From UBA6382 sp963600315 (GTDB lineage Bacteria; Bacteroidota; Bacteroidia; Bacteroidales; Bacteroidaceae), in contig CAVCAW010000115.1 of NCBI GenBank assembly GCA_963600315.1, positions 1 to 5,783 on the forward strand: a stretch of 5,783 nucleotides of DNA. The letters are read 5' to 3'. The position numbers and the translations under genes were made by a program. Positions 5,647 to 5,783 of the stretch are shown here, piece by piece. Every line of letters begins with the position of its first letter. Position 1 is the stretch's first letter. The notes under the pieces were generated by a model, which was not told the origin of the DNA, did not search any database, and saw only the letters and a program-made list of their open reading frames with translations.

Positions 5647-5660
5647 TTTCTTGGTTCTCC
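5637..5660 (+). terminator. Hairpin over the transposase stop codon
   Basis: GGAGAAC (5637-5643) pairs perfectly with GTTCTCC (5654-5660) around a 10-base loop containing the TGA stop. Allowing one bulged C, the stem extends with two A:T pairs. No T-run follows (CTTGATATCG), so it is at best a weak terminator. Its place just inside the right inverted repeat would help insulate the IS transcript. Confidence 0.35.
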
Positions 5661-5682
5661 CTTGATATCGTATCCCTAATTC

Positions 5683-5701
5683 AAAAAGACTGAGTAGTTA
5701 C
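5683..5701 (-). repeat. IS66 right terminal inverted repeat
   Basis: AAAAAGACTGAGTAGTTAC, the exact reverse complement of the left end at 3756-3774. It defines the right boundary of the element. Confidence 0.95.
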
Positions 5702-5783
5702 GTGCTAACTTTGGGTGTGTGTGTGTTGGGTAACTTACTCCCTCCCTTCGGGAGGGCAGGGGTGGGTAGTAGTACAATCTCCC
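5702..5783. repeat. Right flank: GT repeat, GC-rich hairpin, possible dispersed repeat
   Basis: No coding region is seen. (GT)6 occupies 5715-5726. CCCTCCC (5740-5746) and GGGAGGG (5750-5756) form a perfect 7-bp hairpin with a TTC loop, followed by AGGGGTGGG. From memory, short GC-rich hairpins of this CTCCC-TTCG-GGAGGG type occur between genes at many places in Bacteroides genomes; I cannot confirm that here. GGGTAACTTACTC (5728-5740) also resembles the outer edge of the IS left end (GGGTAACTACTC, from 3754). Confidence 0.5.

Larger units (their letters stand above)
3756..5701 (+). mobile_element. IS66-family insertion sequence, single-ORF type
   Basis: A 1,946-bp element bounded by perfect 19-bp terminal inverted repeats and carrying one transposase (4096-5646). 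It has no separate TnpA or TnpB gene in the accessory positions of classical IS66, which fits the transposase-only (ISBst12-like) subgroup. The ends begin GTAA, as IS66 ends usually do. IS66 members normally duplicate 8 bp of target, but here the flanks are AACCATGG (3748-3755) and GTGCTAAC (5702-5709), which do not match. That suggests rearrangement after insertion, or recombination between two copies. The element's coding region is visibly richer in G and C than the two leftward operons, consistent with separate ancestry. Both ends and the catalytic residues look intact, so it may still be mobile. Confidence 0.92.

Noticed and set aside
5715..5783. CRISPR array or tandem repeat array at the right edge
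   Set aside because: Only a short GT run and one hairpin are present. There is no repeated unit with spacers.
1..5783. tRNA or rRNA genes
   Set aside because: No TTC-A/G-A T-loop paired with an acceptor stem or CCA-type end was seen on either strand, and there are no conserved rRNA stretches.

Overview
The window looks like an accessory, mobile-element-rich stretch of a Bacteroidales chromosome (Bacteroides, Prevotella or a relative). Three things suggest this. The recognisable promoter-like sites follow the Bacteroidetes TTTG / TAnnTTTG pattern rather than -35/-10. The starts I checked lack obvious Shine-Dalgarno sequences. The protein families (DUF4417, XRE-ImmA/IrrE, a single-ORF IS66 transposase with an N-terminal coiled coil) fit that order. 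No species can be named from the sequence alone.

Layout. Bases 1-144 hold no gene but contain a strong intrinsic terminator for a leftward operon. Bases 145-1567 are that operon, on the minus strand: a DUF4417 protein (240 aa), a Gly/Ser-start His-rich small protein (122 aa) whose start overlaps the DUF4417 stop by 17 bp, and a 113-aa acidic protein 6 bp further on. I read the last two as a candidate toxin- or effector-like protein and its possible immunity partner, in a phage-derived cassette. This is the part of the window most likely to be a poorly described system. Bases 1568-2028 lack an intact gene. They hold inverted repeats and a decayed minus-strand reading frame in at least two pieces.

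Bases 2029-3630 are a second leftward operon: an XRE-type helix-turn-helix protein fused to an ImmA/IrrE zinc peptidase, and a PIN-domain nuclease joined to it by an ATGA stop/start overlap. The pair resembles a toxin with a protease-containing regulator. The PIN gene is broken by a one-base frameshift next to homopolymers, so as written the nuclease half is probably inactive. A good promoter with a palindrome in its spacer lies just upstream of the regulator.

Bases 3756-5701 are a complete-looking IS66-family insertion sequence with perfect 19-bp terminal inverted repeats and one plus-strand transposase with an intact DDE triad. It lacks the 8-bp target duplication expected of IS66, abuts a 14-bp-arm imperfect hairpin, and carries a protein-like antisense fragment in its left end. 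The remaining 82 bases hold a GT microsatellite and a GC-rich hairpin. Overall it is an accessory locus of two leftward small operons, with a fresh-looking IS inserted or rearranged next to the second operon's promoter.
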